64,000 nucleotides of DNA. Source: Rubrivivax sp. (GTDB lineage Bacteria; Pseudomonadota; Gammaproteobacteria; Burkholderiales; Burkholderiaceae_C). The notes beneath the pieces were generated by a model. It was not told the origin of the DNA. It made no database searches and saw nothing but the letters and a program-made list of their open reading frames with translations. The stretch covers positions 124,001-188,000 of the forward strand of contig JALHPF010000002.1 of assembly GCA_022842595.1 (NCBI GenBank). Reading direction: 5' to 3'. The position numbers and the translations under genes were made by a program. Positions 30,011-40,281 of this stretch are shown piece by piece (position 1 is the stretch's first letter; the number at the start of each line of letters is the position of its first letter).

Positions 30011-31305
30011 TGAGCGCACCACGCTATCGATTCAAGCCCTACAACGTCGGCCGCTGGTTCATCTGGGGCGGTTATGCGCTGGTGTTCGCGGTGGCGCCGC
30101 TGCTCTGGACGAGCAGCCTGTCGCTGACGATGCTGTCGCAGATCGGCATCGGCATCATTGCCTGCCTGGCTTTCAACATGCTGCTGGGGCAGGGCGGCAT
30201 GCTCAGCTTCGGTCACGCGGTGTACTCCGGCCTGGGCTCGTTCTTCGCGATCCACACGTTGAACCTGGTGAGCGCGGGCACCTTGCCCGTGCCGGTGAGC
30301 CTGATTCCGCTGGTCGGGGGGCTCGCGGGCATGGCCGTTGCGGCCTTGCTGGGTTATGTCACCACGAAGAAGGCCGGCACACCGTTCGCGATGATCACGC
30401 TGGGTGTGGGTGAGCTGGTCTGGGCGATGTCGCTGATGTTCCCCGGCTTCTTCGGCGGCGAAGGCGGCATCAGTGGCAACCGGGTGGCCGGACAGCCTTT
30501 CATGGGCATCACCTACGGACCGCAGATCCAGTTGTATTACCTGATCGCCATCTACACCTTCGTCTGCACCGCCGCGATGTACGCCTTCACGCGCACGCCG
30601 CTGGGCCGCATGCTGAATGCCGTCCGCGACAACCCGGAACGCGTGGAATTCGTGGGCTACAACACCCAGATCGTGCGCTACACCGCCTTCATGGCCAGCG
30701 GCTTCTTCATGGGCATCTCGGGCGGGCTTTCGGCGCTGAACTTCGAGATCGTCACGGCCGAGGTCGTGAACGCCGCGCGCAGCGGTGCCTTCCTGCTGTT
30801 CACCTTCCTGGGTGGCGCTCTCTTCTTCTTCGGGCCGATCATCGGCGCGGTGTTGATGGTGCTGGCCCTGGTGCTGCTGAGTGAAATCACGCAGGCCTGG
30901 CTGCTGTACCTGGGCGTGATCTTCACCTTCATGGTGATGTTCGCGCCGGGGGGTGTGAGCAGCCTGATCATGATGAACCTGCGCGTGGCCTCGTTCGGCA
31001 AGCTGCGGCAACTGTGGGGCAGCTACCTGGCGCTGGCGGGCACGGCCTTCGGGATCCTGGCCGGCGCAGGCGCGATGATCGAGATGGTCTACCACCTGCA
31101 GCTCAACGAAGCGCTGGGCCCGAAGCTGAAGTTCATGGGCGCGCAACTCGACGCCAAGGGGCTGGACAGCTGGTTTGGTGCCGGCTTCGTGCTTGTCGTC
31201 AGCATCGCGCTGTTCGAGCTGGTGCGCCGCCACTTCGTCAGGCAGTGGGGCACGGTGCAGGAAGAGATCGAGAAAGAAATCAAGCGCCGCGAGGCCCTGG
31301 CATGA
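30010..31305 (+). CDS. livM: Branched-chain amino acid ABC permease LivM
   Basis: A 431-residue permease with LivM motifs (LAFNMLLGQGGMLSFGHAVYSGLG, KKAGTPFAMITLGVGE, NPERVEFVGYNTQ). It carries a C-terminal extension with two more helices and a charged tail (EEIEKEIKRREALA), longer than E. coli LivM in the cytosolic tail. The ATG shares its A with the livH stop. The livG start lies inside the livM stop region. Confidence 0.93.
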   Translation: MSAPRYRFKPYNVGRWFIWGGYALVFAVAPLLWTSSLSLTMLSQIGIGIIACLAFNMLLGQGGMLSFGHAVYSGLGSFFAIHTLNLVSAGTLPVPVSLIPLVGGLAGMAVAALLGYVTTKKAGTPFAMITLGVGELVWAMSLMFPGFFGGEGGISGNRVAGQPFMGITYGPQIQLYYLIAIYTFVCTAAMYAFTRTPLGRMLNAVRDNPERVEFVGYNTQIVRYTAFMASGFFMGISGGLSALNFEIVTAEVVNAARSGAFLLFTFLGGALFFFGPIIGAVLMVLALVLLSEITQAWLLYLGVIFTFMVMFAPGGVSSLIMMNLRVASFGKLRQLWGSYLALAGTAFGILAGAGAMIEMVYHLQLNEALGPKLKFMGAQLDAKGLDSWFGAGFVLVVSIALFELVRRHFVRQWGTVQEEIEKEIKRREALA

Positions 31306-32111
31306 CGAGCAGTTCTTCAAGCAGCCACAGCGGCAGCGAATTCGCCATCGAACTGCGCGATGTGCGCAAGAGCTTCGGCAAGACCGAGATCATCCGCGGC
31401 GCCAGCCTGGCGGTGAAGCCGGGTGAGCGTATCGCCATCATCGGCCCGAACGGCGCCGGCAAGAGCACGTTGTTCAACCTGATCAGCGGCCGCTTCGGCA
31501 GCACCAGTGGCGACATCCTGCTCAACGGCCGCAAGATCGACGGCATGAAGCCGTACGAGATCAACCGCGCCGGCCTGGCCCGCAGTTTCCAGGTGAGCAA
31601 TCTGTTCATGCGCTTGAGCGTCTTCGAGAACCTGCGCTGCGCGGTGCTGTGGAGCCTGGGCTACAAGTACGCCTTCTGGCGCTTCCTGGCCGATGCGCGC
31701 GACGCCAACGACCGCGCCGAGGAAGTGCTGGACATGATCAAGCTGCACAAGCGCCGCGACGTGCAGGCCATGAACCTGACCTATGCCGAGCAGCGCGCGC
31801 TGGAAATCGGCATCACCATCGCCGGCGGTGCCAGCGTGGTGCTGCTCGACGAGCCCACGGCCGGCATGAGCAAGAGCGAGACCGCACGTTTCGTGAACCT
31901 GATCCGCGAGGTGACGGTGGGCAAGACGCTGCTGACCGTGGAACACGACATGGGCGTGGTCTTCGGCCTGGCCGACAAGATCGCGGTGCTGGTCTACGGC
32001 GAGGTCATCGCCTTCGACACGCCCGACGAGGTGCGCGCCAACGCGCGGGTGCAGGAAGCCTACCTGGGCTCGACGCTGGCCGACGCGCAGGCGGCCGAAG
32101 CCGGACACTGA
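31302..32111 (+). CDS. livG: Branched-chain amino acid ABC ATPase LivG
   Basis: A 269-residue ATPase with a canonical Walker A GPNGAGKST (48-56), Walker B VVLLDEPTAGMS and the H-loop VEHDM. The ABC signature is atypical: MNLTYAEQRALEI replaces the usual LSYGxQR motif. The N-terminal serine run (MTSSSSSSHSG) is unusual. It drives uptake with LivF. Confidence 0.93.
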   Translation: MTSSSSSSHSGSEFAIELRDVRKSFGKTEIIRGASLAVKPGERIAIIGPNGAGKSTLFNLISGRFGSTSGDILLNGRKIDGMKPYEINRAGLARSFQVSNLFMRLSVFENLRCAVLWSLGYKYAFWRFLADARDANDRAEEVLDMIKLHKRRDVQAMNLTYAEQRALEIGITIAGGASVVLLDEPTAGMSKSETARFVNLIREVTVGKTLLTVEHDMGVVFGLADKIAVLVYGEVIAFDTPDEVRANARVQEAYLGSTLADAQAAEAGH

Positions 32112-32124
32112 AGGGGCCCGTGCC

Positions 32125-32820
32125 ATGCTGAACCTGCAGAACGTGCACGCCTACTACGGCAAGAGCCATGTGCTGCATGGCGTGAACTTCGAGGTGCGCG
32201 CTGGCGAGATCGTGGCGCTGCTCGGGCGCAACGGCTCGGGCCGCAGCACCACCGTGAAGGCCATCATGGGCCTGGTCGACTGCACCGGCACCGTGCGCTG
32301 GAAGGACCGCAACATGCTCGGCAGCAAGGCCTTCGAGATGGCCCACGCCGGCATCGGCTACGTGCCCGAGAACCGCGACATCTTTCCCACGCTGACGGTG
32401 CACCAGAACCTGATGCTCGGCCAGAAGCGCGGGGCCAGGAACAGCCGCTGGGGCTTCGACGACATGTACAAGATGTTCCCGCGGCTGAAGGAACGCCAGT
32501 TCACCGAAGCCGGTGTGCTCAGCGGCGGCGAACAGCAGATGCTGACGCTGTGCCGTACGCTGATGGGCGACCCGGAACTCATCATGATCGACGAGCCCAC
32601 CGAGGGCCTGGCGCCGAAGATCGTGGAACTGGTGGCCGAGTACCTGCGCGAACTGCGCCGGCGCAGCATCAGCGTGCTGCTGGTCGAGCAGAAGCTGACC
32701 ATTGCCCTGGAAGTGGCAGACCGCTGCCTGGTGATGGGTCACGGCCAGATCGTGTTCGAAGGCTCGCCCGCGGAACTGCGCGCCAACAGCTACATCCGAA
32801 AGGAATGGCTCGAGGTGTGA
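32125..32820 (+). CDS. livF: Branched-chain amino acid ABC ATPase LivF with Arg in Walker A
   Basis: A 231-residue ATPase. The Walker A reads GRNGSGRST (34-42), with Arg40 in place of the invariant Lys; the codon is CGC in the sequence given. The signature LSGGEQQ, Walker B IMIDEPTEGLAP and switch region (LLVEQK) are normal. The Arg may still bind phosphate but usually lowers hydrolysis, so the transporter may run on one competent site (LivG). Confidence 0.92.
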   Translation: MLNLQNVHAYYGKSHVLHGVNFEVRAGEIVALLGRNGSGRSTTVKAIMGLVDCTGTVRWKDRNMLGSKAFEMAHAGIGYVPENRDIFPTLTVHQNLMLGQKRGARNSRWGFDDMYKMFPRLKERQFTEAGVLSGGEQQMLTLCRTLMGDPELIMIDEPTEGLAPKIVELVAEYLRELRRRSISVLLVEQKLTIALEVADRCLVMGHGQIVFEGSPAELRANSYIRKEWLEV

Positions 32821-32861
32821 TGTCACTGCTGGGACATCGCCCCGGCCGCACCGCTGCCTAG

Positions 32862-32881
32862 AATCGAACGACCGTTCTATT
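32862..32881. promoter_or_regulatory. Palindromic operator-like site upstream of the fad-type cluster
   Basis: A 20-bp imperfect palindrome, AATCGAACG-AC-CGTTCTATT, with one mismatch per arm, overlaps a TAGAAT (-10-like, 32859-32864). Its size and symmetry fit a TetR-family dimer. Betaproteobacterial fatty-acid degradation genes are often under TetR-type repressors. It lies 35 bp before the start of the fadB-like gene. Confidence 0.55.
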
Positions 32882-32916
32882 TCGCCAAGTTCTGCATTCC
32901 CAGCCGAGGAGACGCC

Positions 32917-35025
32917 ATGAGCGCCAAGTACGAGACCCAGGGCACCGTCGCCGTCATCACGCTGGACAACCCGCCGGTCAACGGCCTGGGCCATGCCACC
33001 CGCGTGGCGGTGGCAGAAGGCGTGGAGAAGGCGAATGGCGACCCCGCCATCACCGCCATCGTCATCACCGGCGGCGGCAAGGCGTTTTCCGGCGGGGCCG
33101 ATATCCGCGAGTTCGGCAGCCCCAAGGCGATTGCCGAACCGAACCTGCTGTCCTTGATCAAGGTGCTGGAAGCCAGCCGCAAGCCCATCGTCGCGGCCAT
33201 CAATGGCGTGTGCATGGGTGGCGGGCTGGAACTCGCGCTGGGCTGCCACTTCCGCGTGGCCTCGCCGGGTGTGGCCGTGGCCTTGCCCGAGGTGAAGATC
33301 GGGCTGATTCCCGGCGCTGGCGGCACCCAGCGGCTGCCGCGGGTGCTGGGCGTGGAAACTGCGCTGAACGTCATCGTCAGCGGTGAGCCCGTGAAAAGCG
33401 AGCTGCTCGCTGCCGTGCCCGGCCAGAAGCTCTTCGACCAGATCATCGCGACCGACCTGCTGTCCGCCGCAGTGGCCTTTGCCGCAGTCAAGGGCAGCGA
33501 ATACGCCAGCAAGCCCGAAACCCTGCCGCTGGTTCGCAACCTGAAGGTCAGTCACCCGAACCCCGACGCCTACTTCGGCTTCGCCCGCAACATGGTCAAG
33601 GGCATGGCGAAGAACTTCCCGGCACCCGCCAAGTGCGTGGACGCCGTGGAGGTGGCGCTGAAGCGAAAGTTCGACGACGGCATGGTCTACGAGCGCGAGA
33701 CCTTCATGGCCTTGATGCTGACGCCCGAATGCAAGGCGCTGCGCCATGCCTTCCTGGGTGAACGTGCGGCCAGCAAGATCCCCGATGTGCCCGAGGACAC
33801 GCCGCAGCGCAAGATCGAGAAGGTGGCCGTCATCGGTGCCGGCACCATGGGCGGCGGCATCAGCATGAACTTCCTGAACGCCGGCATCCCGGTGACCATC
33901 CTGGAAACCAGGCAGGAAGCGCTGGACCGCGGTGTCGCCACCATCCGCAAGAACTACGAGGCCCAGGTCAAGAAGGGCAAGCTGAAGGCCGACAAGTACG
34001 AACAGCGCATGGCGTTGCTCGGCACCACGCTGAACTACGCCGACATCGCCCAGGCCGACCTCGTCATCGAGGCCGTGTTCGAGGAAATGGGTGTCAAGGA
34101 AGCCGTGTTCAAGACGCTCGACGAGGTGATGAAGCCCGGCGCCATCCTGGCCAGCAACACGAGCACGCTCGACGTCGACAAGATCGCCTCTTTCACCCAG
34201 CGGCCGCAGGACGTGGTGGGCCTGCACTTCTTCAGCCCGGCCAATGTTATGAAGCTGCTGGAGGTGGTGCGCGGCAAGGCCACCGCCAAGGACGTGCTGG
34301 CCACGGTGATGGCCATCGCCAAGAAGATCAAGAAGACGGCGGTTGTCAGTGGCGTCTGCGACGGCTTCATCGGCAACCGCATGATCGAACAGTACAGCCG
34401 GCAGGCCGGCTTCCTGCTGGAAGAAGGCTGCACGCCGGAGCAGGTGGACAAGGCGGTCGAGAAGTTCGGCTTCGCGATGGGCCCCTTCCGCATGGGCGAC
34501 CTGGCCGGCAATGACATCGGCTGGGCCATCCGCAAGCGCCGCTATGTCGAAAAGCCCGGCATGCGCTACAGCAAGACCGCCGACCTGCTGTGCGAGATGG
34601 GCCGGTACGGACAAAAGACCCAAGCGGGCTGGTACGACTACGTGGCCGGCAAGCGCGACGCGATTCCCAGCCCGGTGGTGGTGAGGATGATCGAGGACCA
34701 CCGCAAGACGCTGGGCGTGACGCCGCGCAAGATCGGCGACGACGAGATCGTGCACCGGCTGGTCTATGCGCTGGTCAATGAAGGCGCCAAGATCGTCGAG
34801 GAAGGCATCGCCAGCAAGGCCAGCGACATCGACATGGTCTACCTCACCGGCTATGGCTTTCCGCTCCACCGCGGCGGGCCGATGTGCTACGCCGACACGC
34901 AGGGCCTTTTCAACGTCGTGCAGACGATGAAGAAGTTCGCCGCCAACCCGCTGGACGACGTTTCGTTCTGGCAGCCGGCGCCACTGCTGGCGCGGCTGGC
35001 CGCCGAAGGCAAGAGCTTCACCTGA
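32917..35025 (+). CDS. Bifunctional enoyl-CoA hydratase/3-hydroxyacyl-CoA dehydrogenase
   Basis: A 702-residue FadB/FadJ-type multifunctional enzyme. The crotonase domain (1-190) keeps both catalytic Glu (GGGLELAL, LPEVKIGLIPGAGGTQRL). The NAD-binding domain starts at about 303 (VIGAGTMGGG), and two C-terminal 3HCDH domains follow (FFSPANVMKLLEVVRG). It carries out hydration and oxidation in fatty-acid beta-oxidation. It is preceded by GAGGAGAC and by a palindromic operator-like site. Confidence 0.95.
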   Translation: MSAKYETQGTVAVITLDNPPVNGLGHATRVAVAEGVEKANGDPAITAIVITGGGKAFSGGADIREFGSPKAIAEPNLLSLIKVLEASRKPIVAAINGVCMGGGLELALGCHFRVASPGVAVALPEVKIGLIPGAGGTQRLPRVLGVETALNVIVSGEPVKSELLAAVPGQKLFDQIIATDLLSAAVAFAAVKGSEYASKPETLPLVRNLKVSHPNPDAYFGFARNMVKGMAKNFPAPAKCVDAVEVALKRKFDDGMVYERETFMALMLTPECKALRHAFLGERAASKIPDVPEDTPQRKIEKVAVIGAGTMGGGISMNFLNAGIPVTILETRQEALDRGVATIRKNYEAQVKKGKLKADKYEQRMALLGTTLNYADIAQADLVIEAVFEEMGVKEAVFKTLDEVMKPGAILASNTSTLDVDKIASFTQRPQDVVGLHFFSPANVMKLLEVVRGKATAKDVLATVMAIAKKIKKTAVVSGVCDGFIGNRMIEQYSRQAGFLLEEGCTPEQVDKAVEKFGFAMGPFRMGDLAGNDIGWAIRKRRYVEKPGMRYSKTADLLCEMGRYGQKTQAGWYDYVAGKRDAIPSPVVVRMIEDHRKTLGVTPRKIGDDEIVHRLVYALVNEGAKIVEEGIASKASDIDMVYLTGYGFPLHRGGPMCYADTQGLFNVVQTMKKFAANPLDDVSFWQPAPLLARLAAEGKSFT

Positions 35026-35036
35026 AGGGCGGCGCC

Positions 35037-35630
35037 ATGAACGCCCGAGCGACTTTCACGCGCATGGAAGACAGCACCCAGGACGACTGGCGCGCCATCG
35101 GCGCCGAAGTCATGCAGTCGGCCCGCGGCCTGCCCGACCGCGTGCTGGCCCACCTGAAGCTGCTGGACGGCGACCACGGCGGTTTTCCCATCGACCGCTA
35201 CCAGCACAGCCTGCAGACCGCCACGCGGGCGCTGCGCGACGGGCGCGACGAGGAATACGTGGTCTGCGCGCTGCTGCACGACATCGGCGACACGCTCGGC
35301 AGCTACAACCACTTCGACATTGCCGCCGCGATCCTCAAGCCCTTCGTGAGCGAAGCCAACCACTGGATGGTGCAGCACCACGGCATCTTCCAGGGCTACT
35401 ACTTCTTCCACCACATCGGGCTGGACCGCAACCTGCGCGAGCAGTTTCGCGGGCACGAACACTTCACACGCACCGAAGAATTCTGTGCGCTCTACGACAA
35501 CGCAGCCTTCGATGCGAAGGCGCCCACGCTGCCGATCGAAGAGTTCGAACCCATGGTGCGGCGCGTTTTTTCACAGCCCCGCCAGAGCCTCTACAAGTCC
35601 GCGAGCGTGCTGAAGACAGCCGCTGCCTGA
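35037..35630 (+). CDS. HD-domain phosphohydrolase
   Basis: A 197-residue HD protein. The motif HSLQTATRALRDG followed by VVCALLHDIGD and further His (HHGIFQGYYFFHH) fits a mixed-valent iron HD oxygenase or phosphohydrolase (PhnZ/MIOX-like) rather than a classical dNTPase. The substrate is unknown. It sits between the fadB-like and thiolase genes, 11 bp after the former, so it is probably co-transcribed with beta-oxidation. Confidence 0.8.
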   Translation: MNARATFTRMEDSTQDDWRAIGAEVMQSARGLPDRVLAHLKLLDGDHGGFPIDRYQHSLQTATRALRDGRDEEYVVCALLHDIGDTLGSYNHFDIAAAILKPFVSEANHWMVQHHGIFQGYYFFHHIGLDRNLREQFRGHEHFTRTEEFCALYDNAAFDAKAPTLPIEEFEPMVRRVFSQPRQSLYKSASVLKTAAA

Positions 35631-35675
35631 CGCCATTCCCATCTTCAGATTTCAGCTTTCCCCAGGAGCACCACC

Positions 35676-36851
<1,176 letters not shown>

Positions 36852-36945
36852 CCCCGACCGGCGCCGAAGCCGGCAAGGGCTTGCCGCACAGACAGCGGTG
36901 GCTCTGCCTGCTGCACACTGCGACACGACAACGGAGCCGACCTGC

Positions 36946-38775
36946 ATGCGCCGCACCCTGGACTTCCTGCTGAGCGACTGGCTGCACGTCAGCACGCTGC
37001 TGCAACGCCCGCGTTTTGCCGATCACTCCAGCGAGACCTTCGCCAGCGTGCTGGACACCTGCGAACGCATCGCCCGCGAGAAGTTCGCGCCGTTCAACCG
37101 GCTCGTCGACACCCAGGAACCGCACTTCGACGGCGTGAAGGTGCACCTTCCCGAAGCCACCCACGCGGCGATGGCGGCCTATATCGAAAGCGGCATGCTC
37201 GCTGCCGCGCAGGACTACGAATTCGGCGGCATGCAGCTGCCCTGTGTCATCGAGATGGCCGCCAATGCCTTCTTCAGCAAGGCCAGCGTCGCGATGGGCG
37301 GCTACGCCATGCTCACCAGCGGCAATGCCAGCCTGCTGATGGCCCATGGCACGCCGCTGCAGCGCGAGGTGTTCGCGAAGAACGAGTTTGCCGGCCGCTG
37401 GTTCGGCACCATGTGCCTGAGCGAGCCGCAAGCCGGCTCTTCGCTGAGCGACGTGGCCACGCGCGCCGTGCCCGACGGCGATGGCGCCGAAGCCGACCCG
37501 CTGGGCCCTCGCTTCAGGCTGCGCGGCAACAAGATGTGGATCTCGGGCGGCGAGCACGAGCTCACCGAGAACATCGTGCACCTGGTGCTGGCGAAGATTC
37601 CGGGGCCCGACGGCAAGCCGGTGGCCGGTACCCGCGGCATCTCGCTGTTCATCGTGCCGAAGTGGCTGGTCGACGAACGGGGCGAGCTCACCGGTGAGCG
37701 CAACGACGTTGCGCTGGCCGGCTTGAACCACAAGCTGGGTTATCGCGGCACCACCAACACGCTGCTGAACTTCGGCGAAGGGCGCTTCCCGGCCAGGGGG
37801 GCAGCGGGTGCCATCGGCTATCTCGTCGGCCAGCCCGGGCAGGGCCTGCGCGCGATGTTCCACATGATGAACGAGGCGCGCATCGGTGTCGGCCTGGGCG
37901 CGGTGATGCTGGGTTACGCCGGCTTCGAGGCCAGCCTGGACTACGCCCGACAGCGCCCGCAAGGCCGCAGCATCAGGCCCGAGGGCAAGGACGCCGCGCA
38001 GCCGCAGATTGCCATCATCGAGCACGCCGACGTCAAGCGCATGCTGCTCGCGCAGAAGGCCTATGTCGAAGGCGGCCTGGCGCTCGAGCTGTACTGCGCC
38101 AGGCTCGTCGACGAACAGCACACCGGCGAGGCGGCTGCGGCGGCCGAAGCCCGGCTGCTGCTCGAGGTGCTGACGCCGATTGCCAAGAGCTGGCCCAGCG
38201 AATGGTGCCTGGAGGCCAATTCGCTGGCCATCCAGGTGCTGGGCGGCTACGGCTACACGCGCGACTTCCCGGTCGAACAGTACTGGCGCGACAACCGCCT
38301 GAACATGATCCACGAAGGCACCCATGGCATCCAGGGCCTGGACCTGCTGGGCCGCAAAGTGGTGATGGACGGTGGCGCGGGATTGAAGCTGCTGGCCGGG
38401 CGCGTCAGCGCCACCGCGCAGGCTGCAGGGCAGGTGGCCGGGCTGGCCGAGCCTGCCAACGCGCTCGCCGGCGCGCTGCAGCGGCTGGGCGCGGCCACCA
38501 AGTCGGCCTGGGCCACCGGCGTGCCCGAAGAAGCCCTGGCCAATGCCACACCGTATCTGCAGGCCTTCGGCCATGTCGTGCTGGCCTGGCTGTGGCTGGA
38601 CGTGGTGCTGGCCTGCGAGCAGTCTGATTCCGAAGCTGCCCGGGACTTGAAGCCGGGCAAGCTGGCGGCCATGCGCTACTTCTTCGCCTACGAGTTGCCG
38701 AAGATCGACGCCTGGCTGGGCGTGGTCGCGCGGCGTGAGGCCGTGTGCCGCGACATGCAGTCCGACTGGTTCTGA
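36946..38775 (+). CDS. Acyl-CoA dehydrogenase, long form
   Basis: A 609-residue flavoprotein of the extended acyl-CoA dehydrogenase branch. The ACAD domains carry LSEPQAGSSLSD and the catalytic-base region MIHEGTHGIQGLD; the C-terminal 130 residues form the extra helical domain of the long bacterial FadE5-like enzymes. It begins the beta-oxidation cycle. The ATG at 36946 follows ACGGAGCC; an earlier in-frame GTG has no such site. Confidence 0.93.
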   Translation: MRRTLDFLLSDWLHVSTLLQRPRFADHSSETFASVLDTCERIAREKFAPFNRLVDTQEPHFDGVKVHLPEATHAAMAAYIESGMLAAAQDYEFGGMQLPCVIEMAANAFFSKASVAMGGYAMLTSGNASLLMAHGTPLQREVFAKNEFAGRWFGTMCLSEPQAGSSLSDVATRAVPDGDGAEADPLGPRFRLRGNKMWISGGEHELTENIVHLVLAKIPGPDGKPVAGTRGISLFIVPKWLVDERGELTGERNDVALAGLNHKLGYRGTTNTLLNFGEGRFPARGAAGAIGYLVGQPGQGLRAMFHMMNEARIGVGLGAVMLGYAGFEASLDYARQRPQGRSIRPEGKDAAQPQIAIIEHADVKRMLLAQKAYVEGGLALELYCARLVDEQHTGEAAAAAEARLLLEVLTPIAKSWPSEWCLEANSLAIQVLGGYGYTRDFPVEQYWRDNRLNMIHEGTHGIQGLDLLGRKVVMDGGAGLKLLAGRVSATAQAAGQVAGLAEPANALAGALQRLGAATKSAWATGVPEEALANATPYLQAFGHVVLAWLWLDVVLACEQSDSEAARDLKPGKLAAMRYFFAYELPKIDAWLGVVARREAVCRDMQSDWF

Positions 38776-38781
38776 ACGGCC

Positions 38782-38970
38782 ATGCGCAACGCCACGCTGG
38801 AAAAGCTGAGCTGGGTATCCATCTACGCCGGCCTGCTGACAGCCTCGCTCGGCGTCTTCGTGCACGACCACAGCCCGGCCGCCGGTTTGACACTGATCAT
38901 CGCTGGCGGCCTGGCCGCAGCCTTTGGCGTGGTGATGATCTTCATCCGCGCGCGTCGTCGCCCCGACTGA
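38782..38970 (+). CDS. Small two-helix membrane protein
   Basis: A 62-residue protein with two hydrophobic helices (about 10-26 and 32-54) and a basic tail. The reading starts six bases after the acyl-CoA dehydrogenase stop, so translational coupling is likely. No family is recognised. It could be a small membrane anchor or stress protein, or a spurious reading. Confidence 0.55.
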   Translation: MRNATLEKLSWVSIYAGLLTASLGVFVHDHSPAAGLTLIIAGGLAAAFGVVMIFIRARRRPD

Positions 38971-39002
38971 CCCTCTTCTTTCATTTCATCCGGAGACATC
39001 CC

Positions 39003-39791
39003 ATGGGCACCCCCATCCAGAAACTCTTTGACTTGAGCGGCCAGGTCGCCCTGGTCACCGGTGGCTCGCGCGGGCTGGGCCTGCAGATGGCCGAGGCGCT
39101 GGGCGAAGCCGGCGCGAAGATCATGTTGACCTCGCGCAAGGCAGCCGACCTGGAAGAGGCCGCCGCCCACCTGTCCGAACGTGGCATCGACGCCCGCTGG
39201 ATCGCCGCCGACGCAGCCGATCCGGTGCAGATCCAGAAGGTCGTCGACGAGACACTGCACCGCCTGGGCCATATCGACATCCTGATCAACAACGCCGGCG
39301 CAACCTGGGGCGCACCTGCCGAGGACTACCCGCTGGAGGCCTGGGACAAGGTGATGAACCTGAATATCCGCAGCCTGTTCCTGTTCGCGCAGGCGGCAGG
39401 CAAGGCCAGCATGATCCCGAACAAGCGCGGCCGCATCATCAACGTCGCCAGCATCGCCGGCCTGGGGGGCAGCATGGACGTGAAGTTCATCGCCTACGGC
39501 ACGAGCAAGGGCGCGGTCGTGAACTTCACGCGCACGCTGGCGGCGGAATGGGGGCCGCACGGCATCACGGTGAATGCCCTGGCACCCGGCTTCTTCCCCA
39601 GCAAGATGACCAAGGGCGTGCTCGAGCACTTCGGTGTCGAGAAACTGGCGGCGGCCGCGCCGCTGAAGCGCATCGGCGACGACGACGACCTGAAGGGCGC
39701 CGTGCTGCTGTTCGCCAGCGCCGCGGGCAAGCACATCACCGGGCAGATCCTCGCCGTGGACGGCGGCGTCAGCTCGGTCCACGGCGGTTGA
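39003..39791 (+). CDS. SDR family oxidoreductase
   Basis: A 262-residue classical SDR with TGGSRGLG, NNAGAT, Ser (NVASIAGLGG) and the active site YGTSKGA. It resembles 3-oxoacyl or gluconate-type reductases. CCGGAGAC precedes the ATG. It opens a tight cluster reaching to 43640. Confidence 0.93.
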   Translation: MGTPIQKLFDLSGQVALVTGGSRGLGLQMAEALGEAGAKIMLTSRKAADLEEAAAHLSERGIDARWIAADAADPVQIQKVVDETLHRLGHIDILINNAGATWGAPAEDYPLEAWDKVMNLNIRSLFLFAQAAGKASMIPNKRGRIINVASIAGLGGSMDVKFIAYGTSKGAVVNFTRTLAAEWGPHGITVNALAPGFFPSKMTKGVLEHFGVEKLAAAAPLKRIGDDDDLKGAVLLFASAAGKHITGQILAVDGGVSSVHGG

Positions 39792-39807
39792 TGCCAGCGC
39801 CCGGCCG

Positions 39808-40281
39808 ATGAAGCAGAAACTGCATTTCCCGCTGCGCATCCCGTTCGTCGAGGAACTGGGGCTCGAGCTCTGGCGCTTCGAAGGCGGCCAGGCCGAGCTG
39901 CGCGTGGACCTGCGCGAGGGCCATCTGAACAGCTGGGAAGTGGCCCATGGCGGTGTGCTGATGACGATGCTCGACGTGGCGATGGCCATGGCCGCAAGAA
40001 GCATCCACCAGCACAGCCCGCATGGCGGCCCGGGTGTGGCCACCATCGAGATGAAGACCAGCTTCATGCGCCCTGCCGAAGGCCGGCTGCGCGCCGAAGG
40101 CCTGCTGCTGGACAAGACCACGACGATGGCCTTCACCGAAGGCCGTGTGTTCAACGAAGCCGGGCAGCTGTGTGCCCATGGCACCGGCACCTTCAAATAC
40201 CTGCGCGGGCTGCCCACCGGCGGCCGGCAGGCCAAAACGCTGCAACGGGCAGCCGAACCCGATCAACAGGAACCGCAATGA
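39808..40281 (+). CDS. PaaI-type hotdog thioesterase
   Basis: A 157-residue hotdog-fold protein with the family motif NSWEVAHGGVLMTMLDVAMAMA and a TIEMKTSFMRP strand. PaaI-type thioesterases hydrolyse acyl-CoA esters to prevent CoA sequestration. The stop overlaps the next start (ATGA). Confidence 0.9.
   Translation: MKQKLHFPLRIPFVEELGLELWRFEGGQAELRVDLREGHLNSWEVAHGGVLMTMLDVAMAMAARSIHQHSPHGGPGVATIEMKTSFMRPAEGRLRAEGLLLDKTTTMAFTEGRVFNEAGQLCAHGTGTFKYLRGLPTGGRQAKTLQRAAEPDQQEPQ

Noticed and set aside
32005..34869. A 954-codon open frame on the minus strand across livG, livF and the fadB-like gene
   Set aside because: It is antisense to three genes with clear family motifs; long antisense frames are common at this GC content.
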